Of a DNA stretch of 64,000 bases, positions 60,016 through 64,000 are shown piece after piece. How positions within the stretch are numbered: position 1 is the first letter of the stretch; each line of letters opens with the position of its first letter. The notes under the pieces are model-generated. The model worked only from the letters and a program-made list of their open reading frames with translations, had not been told where the DNA came from and made no database searches. The translations under genes were made by a program, and so were the position numbers. The stretch is taken from assembly GCA_903826865.1 (NCBI GenBank), contig CAIKGD010000037.1:30993-94992 (forward strand). Reading direction: 5' to 3'. This DNA comes from an uncultured Verrucomicrobiota bacterium (GTDB lineage: Bacteria > Verrucomicrobiota > Kiritimatiellia > Kiritimatiellales > Tichowtungiaceae).

Positions 60016-62154
60016 CTACAGATAGAGCGCGGTCTGCGGTTTGCTTTCGAGGATGTTGTACTGCCGCAGAGCCGTTCTCCACCACAGAGCCAGTTTTTCG
60101 GACGGCAACAGCCATATCTGCTCGTGGAGCCACGCCATGCATTCCGGATTCATCAGCAGTGCCATCTGTTCCCGGCGGCTCAGTACGTCGGGACCTTCTG
60201 TCACGACGCGGTTTTGCAACTGCGCAAAGTAGGCGCTGTCGAGGCGGCGTTTATTGTGACGGCGCAGAAGTGCAATATGAATGGCGTTGACATAGGGATC
60301 GAGAACAACCTGCATGAAGCCGTAGTTTTTGCGCAGGAGTTCGAGCGGCGGCACATGCTGGTCGCAGACTTCGAGGCTGACTTTCAGCTCAGCCAGCTCC
60401 ACTGGCGGATTGCTTTCCTGCGGGGTCATGAAGAGTTGCATTTGGCGCATGGCCGTTCCGGCTGATACCTTGCTAAGCAACAGAGAAAGCGGAATGGAAA
60501 CGACGAGGCCGATAAAAATCGGACTCATCCACCAGAAGAAGGCGGGATTGATGTGCCATGCCAGCAATCCCCATAGAAGACCGATGAAGGTGTGTCCGCC
60601 ATGTGCTTCGACTGCCTCGCCCCATTCAACGCCATCGTCTCCCCCCCGCCGTTGCGTGCCCCAGCCGACTTCCTGTCCGGCCATGACACCGAGGACGAAG
60701 CGGGAGTGGAAAAGCATAAGGATGGGTGTGATCAGCATCGAAAACAGATGTTCAATGAGAACGCTGAGAGTGGCGCGCAGGCGTCCGCCAAAGGGCCGGG
60801 CTGCCTGCCCGGTACGCAGAATGAGAAGCAAACTGAGCAGTTTTGGCAGGAAGAGCAAGGAGATGGTGGTAGAGAAGAGGATGATGGCCAGCTGGTTTCC
60901 GCCGATGTCGAGCAGAGAGGAGAGACCGACATCGTAGTCGAATGTGCGGACGGTAAGGCGGGAGGCGATCCAGAACTGGAGAGTGCCGATGATCATAAAA
61001 AAGAGCCAGAGCGGCGAGGAAAGATAGCTCATAATGCCGAGGGCAAGGTGCAGACGGTTGATCGGCCGGACGTGGGGCGAAAGTACAAGCCAGCTGTGCT
61101 GAAAGTTTCCCCGGCACCAGCGGCGGTCGCGCTTTGCCATGTCGAGGAGCGTCGGCGGGCCGCCTTCGTAGCTGCCGCCGAGGCCGTAGGCCAGCCAGAC
61201 TTCGTAGCCGGCGCGGCGCATGAGGGCGGCCTCAACATAATCGTGACTCATAAATTTGGCGCGGGGTGTTTTGCTGGCCGGCAGGTCGGGCAGAGCGCAG
61301 TGCTCGATGAATGGAGCTAAACGGATGATGGCGTTGTGACCCCAGTAGTTGCCTTCATCGGCCTGCCAGAAGTTGAGTCCGGCCTGGAAGACGGGGCCGT
61401 ACAGAGAACCGGCAAACTGCATGCCGCGTCCGAAGAAACTTTCGCTGAGGGCCTGAACGGGTGCGGCCTGGATGATGCCCGACTGCGGGTTCAGTTCCAT
61501 GAGTTGCGCCAGCTTGACGAGGCAGTCGCCGCTCATCACGCTGTCAGCGTCAAGAATGACCATGTAGCGGTATTTGCTGCCCCATCGCCGGCAGAAGTCA
61601 CTGATATTTCCGCTCTTGCGGTTGAGAGCGGTTTTGCGTTTACGGTAGAAAATACGGCCGAACCCTTTGACCTGTTTGCAAAGTTCCGCCCAGGCCATTT
61701 CCTCTTCGATCCATTTGTTGGGATCGTTGGAGTCGCTCAGGATAAAAAAGTCGAAGCGCGAGATATTTCCGGTTCGTTCAACAGAACGGTAAATGGCTCG
61801 CAGTCCTTCGTATACGCGACTGACGTCTTCATTAAAAATGGGCAGAACAACTGCCGTGACGGGAAGTTCCGGAAGGGAAGACGCTTTTTCAATCAGCGAG
61901 AGCAGGCGGGCCGGATCGCGGCGGCGCCAGAGAATAATAAAGCCGGTCAGTGCCTGAACGATTCCGAGAGAGACGGGCGTGAAAAGGATGGCAAAGAGAA
62001 TCAGGATGGCGATTTCGCAACTGTTCATGCCGCCGCGCCAGAGAATATCCGCCATGACCCAGGTGGCCAGCGTGATGAGCAAGAGCACCAGCGAAAAGAA
62101 GATGATTCGCCGCCGCACTTTCTGCGCGCCAGATAGAAGTTTTACAGCCGTCAT
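60016..62154 (-). CDS. opgH: osmoregulated periplasmic glucan glucosyltransferase OpgH
   Basis: 712 residues. GT2 glucosyltransferase with VVLPIFNEDVSRVYEGLRAI, DADSVMSGDCLV (DxD), MSHDYVEAALMRRAGYEVW and KRDRRWCRGN (QxxRW-like), between groups of membrane helices. Builds the beta-1,2-glucan backbone from UDP-glucose on the inner membrane. It lacks the ~130-residue N-terminal region of the E. coli enzyme. Its start overlaps the stop of the preceding small gene. Confidence 0.95.
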   Translation of the reverse strand: MTAVKLLSGAQKVRRRIIFFSLVLLLITLATWVMADILWRGGMNSCEIAILILFAILFTPVSLGIVQALTGFIILWRRRDPARLLSLIEKASSLPELPVTAVVLPIFNEDVSRVYEGLRAIYRSVERTGNISRFDFFILSDSNDPNKWIEEEMAWAELCKQVKGFGRIFYRKRKTALNRKSGNISDFCRRWGSKYRYMVILDADSVMSGDCLVKLAQLMELNPQSGIIQAAPVQALSESFFGRGMQFAGSLYGPVFQAGLNFWQADEGNYWGHNAIIRLAPFIEHCALPDLPASKTPRAKFMSHDYVEAALMRRAGYEVWLAYGLGGSYEGGPPTLLDMAKRDRRWCRGNFQHSWLVLSPHVRPINRLHLALGIMSYLSSPLWLFFMIIGTLQFWIASRLTVRTFDYDVGLSSLLDIGGNQLAIILFSTTISLLFLPKLLSLLLILRTGQAARPFGGRLRATLSVLIEHLFSMLITPILMLFHSRFVLGVMAGQEVGWGTQRRGGDDGVEWGEAVEAHGGHTFIGLLWGLLAWHINPAFFWWMSPIFIGLVVSIPLSLLLSKVSAGTAMRQMQLFMTPQESNPPVELAELKVSLEVCDQHVPPLELLRKNYGFMQVVLDPYVNAIHIALLRRHNKRRLDSAYFAQLQNRVVTEGPDVLSRREQMALLMNPECMAWLHEQIWLLPSEKLALWWRTALRQYNILESKPQTALYL

Positions 62155-62744
62155 CGTGTTGTCCAGAAAAGATAAGTTAGAATGGTCAGAAAAATAAGCC
62201 AGCCGATCAGCGCTTTAATGACAGGCATGCGGTTCAAGGCGTCCATGGCATCATCGGCGATTTCCGGAAACAATCCCAGATCGATCGGACGCGGCACCAT
62301 GTTGCTGATCTGCAACTCAGGTCCGGCACGCATGAGGCTTCTGCGCATGGCTGTTTTCAAATCTTCCGGAATCCGGCGGGGTTCCAGAAAGGCGTAAGGC
62401 CAGCGCAGGGGGCCGTCGCATAGAAACAAGGCGACGCGCCCGTCTGCAGCGGTAAAATTGGTGGCGGTTCCGTCCGGCAGATCCATGATGCTTACAAACC
62501 ATTCGTTGAGCAGACGATTGGCTTCTTGAATGACTAACGTTGAAAGAGGTGCCGGCGGGGACTGGTTCTGCCAGCGGCGGCTGACGCCGCGCAGGATCAT
62601 GGTAATGAGATGTGCGCGGTGTAAATGACTGTCGACCTCGTGAGCCCGCAGGTAGCTCTCGAGTTTTTCATAGGCGCTGTTCCATTCCTCCGGGCTGCCC
62701 CAGGTGGGAACGAAGGGTTCTATGGGTTCCAGAAGTAGGTCCAC
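62151..62744 (-). CDS. unknown protein between opgG and opgH
   Basis: 197 residues, hydrophilic helical body (MDLLLEPIEPFVPTWGS, YEKLESYLRAHEV, LVIQEANRLLNEWF) and a C-terminal membrane helix (ALIGWLIFLTILTYLFW). Overlaps opgG at its start (25 bases) and opgH at its end (4 bases), so all three are translationally coupled. It may replace the N-terminal region absent from this OpgH. No family recognised. Confidence 0.7.
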   Translation of the reverse strand: MDLLLEPIEPFVPTWGSPEEWNSAYEKLESYLRAHEVDSHLHRAHLITMILRGVSRRWQNQSPPAPLSTLVIQEANRLLNEWFVSIMDLPDGTATNFTAADGRVALFLCDGPLRWPYAFLEPRRIPEDLKTAMRRSLMRAGPELQISNMVPRPIDLGLFPEIADDAMDALNRMPVIKALIGWLIFLTILTYLFWTTR

Positions 62745-64000
62745 GTTTCGCTCCGCGGCAGTCCGCCCGATTGCAGGAAACAGCGCATTTCAACAGGCTT
62801 GGTCCGGTCTATCGGTTCAACGTCAAAAAAGACGCGCCATGCGTTGCCGGGGTCATTGCGCTGAAGATGTTTACCTTTCAGGTTCCCGTTAGTGAGGGAT
62901 ACAACCGGTGTAACGCTGTCCGGGTTGTTCCGGTCAAGGCCCGGGTTGTTCCCGAAATCGAGAACAAATTTTTTGGCACCTGGATATTCGGTGGCATTGC
63001 CGATCCGGGTGGCCAGCGTCCGCGCCAGCGGCGGCAGGGTAGGGTCATCTTTAAACCAGTGCAGGCGGTACGAAAATTCAAGCGGTTTCTCTGGGGTGAG
63101 CGGTTCCGCCGGTTTCCAGAAGGCAACAATGTTGTCAAAATATTCCTCGCCGTACGGCAGCTCGACGAGACGTATTTCGCCGCTGCCCCAGTCCGGTCCC
63201 GGTTCCACCCAGGTGCTTGGACGGTTGTGATAGAAGGTTTCGAGGTCTTCGTAGCTGGAGAAGCTTCGGTCACGCTGGAGAAGTCCGAATCCTCGCGGAG
63301 TTTTGTCGGCGAAGCAGGAAATTTTTATATCGCCTTCTTTTGAGAGCGGGCGCCAAAGCCATTCGTCGGCACCGGTATGAACCAGCAGGCCGTCGGAGTC
63401 ATGCACTTCCGGACGGAAGTCTCCGTGGCGGGAGGTGGAACCTTCGCCGAACCAGAACATACTGGTCAGGGGTGCCAGGCCAATTCCTTCGACCGGCCGC
63501 CGGGCAAAAAGCGTCGCTTTAATCTCCATGACAGTATCCGCGCCGGGAATGATGAGCATTTCGTAGGCTCCGGTCAGGCTTGGACTGTTCATCAGGATGT
63601 ATATTTTTATACGATCCGCCCGATTATTCGGTTTTTCAATCCAGTATTCGACAAATTCCGGAAATTCCTCAGGAGTCTGGCCCGCCACATTAATGGCCAG
63701 TCCGCGTGCTGAGAGACCGTAGTGCAGACCTTTGCCGAGAGCCCGGAAATAGGAGGCGCCTTGAAAGGCGATGATTTCGTCGAGGTACTCCATGGAGTTA
63801 AGCGGATAATGAATTCGGAAACCGTTGAACCCAAGATCGTCCGGAAGACGGCCGTTTATTTTGACCTGCGAGTAGTTAAAAAGATTTTTTGAAAACGGAA
63901 TCGGTTCAACGTGTCCGTTTTCGACGGAATTGACAGTGATACGGCCGGTTTGGAGTCCACCGCGGTGGACAAACTGGAGTTGAAAAGGGAGTCTCTCCAT
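62720..64000 (-). CDS. opgG: periplasmic glucan biosynthesis protein OpgG, 5' end outside the window
   Basis: The 426 residues visible are the C-terminal part of OpgG/MdoG. PFQLQFVHRGG, YFRALGKGLHYGLSARGLAI, IEKPNNRADRIKIYILMNSPS, APLTSMFWFG and a late ELPYGEEYFDNIVAFW match the family. A signal peptide and about 90 residues must lie beyond base 64000. Periplasmic; acts on glucans exported by OpgH. Confidence 0.95.
   Translation of the reverse strand: MERLPFQLQFVHRGGLQTGRITVNSVENGHVEPIPFSKNLFNYSQVKINGRLPDDLGFNGFRIHYPLNSMEYLDEIIAFQGASYFRALGKGLHYGLSARGLAINVAGQTPEEFPEFVEYWIEKPNNRADRIKIYILMNSPSLTGAYEMLIIPGADTVMEIKATLFARRPVEGIGLAPLTSMFWFGEGSTSRHGDFRPEVHDSDGLLVHTGADEWLWRPLSKEGDIKISCFADKTPRGFGLLQRDRSFSSYEDLETFYHNRPSTWVEPGPDWGSGEIRLVELPYGEEYFDNIVAFWKPAEPLTPEKPLEFSYRLHWFKDDPTLPPLARTLATRIGNATEYPGAKKFVLDFGNNPGLDRNNPDSVTPVVSLTNGNLKGKHLQRNDPGNAWRVFFDVEPIDRTKPVEMRCFLQSGGLPRSETWTYFWNP

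Overview
The window is a continuous stretch of chromosome from a Gram-negative bacterium. Outer-membrane and periplasmic functions are plentiful: a DUF481 protein, an OprD-like porin, lipoproteins, ExbB/ExbD/TonB and OpgG/OpgH. No phage block, rRNA operon or complete transposon is present. The gene mix suggests a member of the PVC superphylum (Kiritimatiellota / Verrucomicrobiota / Lentisphaerota type): a sialate-esterase-like SGNH hydrolase, a DUF6485 protein, anaerobe-type EtfAB with an acyl-CoA dehydrogenase, a plant-type UDP-sugar pyrophosphorylase, and many small intergenic palindromes. That placement is an inference from gene content, not a phylogenetic result.

Layout. 0-10 kb: TSUP transporter, DUF481 protein, metG, a SixA-like phosphatase, trmJ, a lipoprotein, a HAD-UbiA fusion coupled to a nucleotidyltransferase, and a double alpha/beta-hydrolase. 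10-19 kb: small lipoprotein, UDP-sugar pyrophosphorylase, a large lipoprotein, ppnP, porin, aldo/keto reductase, AEC permease and tRNA-Ser(GGA). 19-28 kb: a housekeeping strip with parA, rsmE, dnaJ, grpE, a PP2C phosphatase/STAS pair, rsmI, maf, a UDP-glucuronate decarboxylase-like gene and hisD. 28.4-33.7 kb: an accessory block between hisD and hisC, holding a Fic protein, a 1.26-kb AT-rich repeat-filled spacer, a small Cys protein, a PcfJ-like protein and a VapBC pair whose toxin overlaps hisC. 34-40 kb: hisC, DUF6485, an LPP20-like lipoprotein, then etfB-etfA-trxB-acyl-CoA dehydrogenase ending at a strong terminator. 40-49 kb: a 3D-domain protein, era, a sialate esterase, a galactose group (galM-araC divergent from galK) and ftsH. 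49-54 kb: an integron-like gene cassette against the tilS stop codon, tilS, serS, a ROK kinase and a CPBP protease. 54-64 kb: asd, exbB-exbD-tonB, a 58-residue membrane protein, a large fusion that appears to join a lysyl-phosphatidylglycerol hydrolase to a lysyl-phosphatidylglycerol synthase, and opgG-(unknown)-opgH, with opgG cut by the window end.

The most unusual material is (i) the AcvB/VirJ-MprF/LpiA fusion at 57.4-60.0 kb; (ii) a candidate single integron cassette with an attC-like fold at 49.08-49.43 kb; (iii) a four-copy palindromic repeat family, one copy read in frame inside tilS, plus a separate palindromic insert in the metG linker; (iv) a 13-bp palindrome TCCAANNNTTGGA recurring far more often than chance and sitting on the trxB start codon and next to the grpE promoter; and (v) the repeat-rich spacer beside the Fic gene. 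All functional calls come from reading the sequence and recalling protein families; no database search was run.
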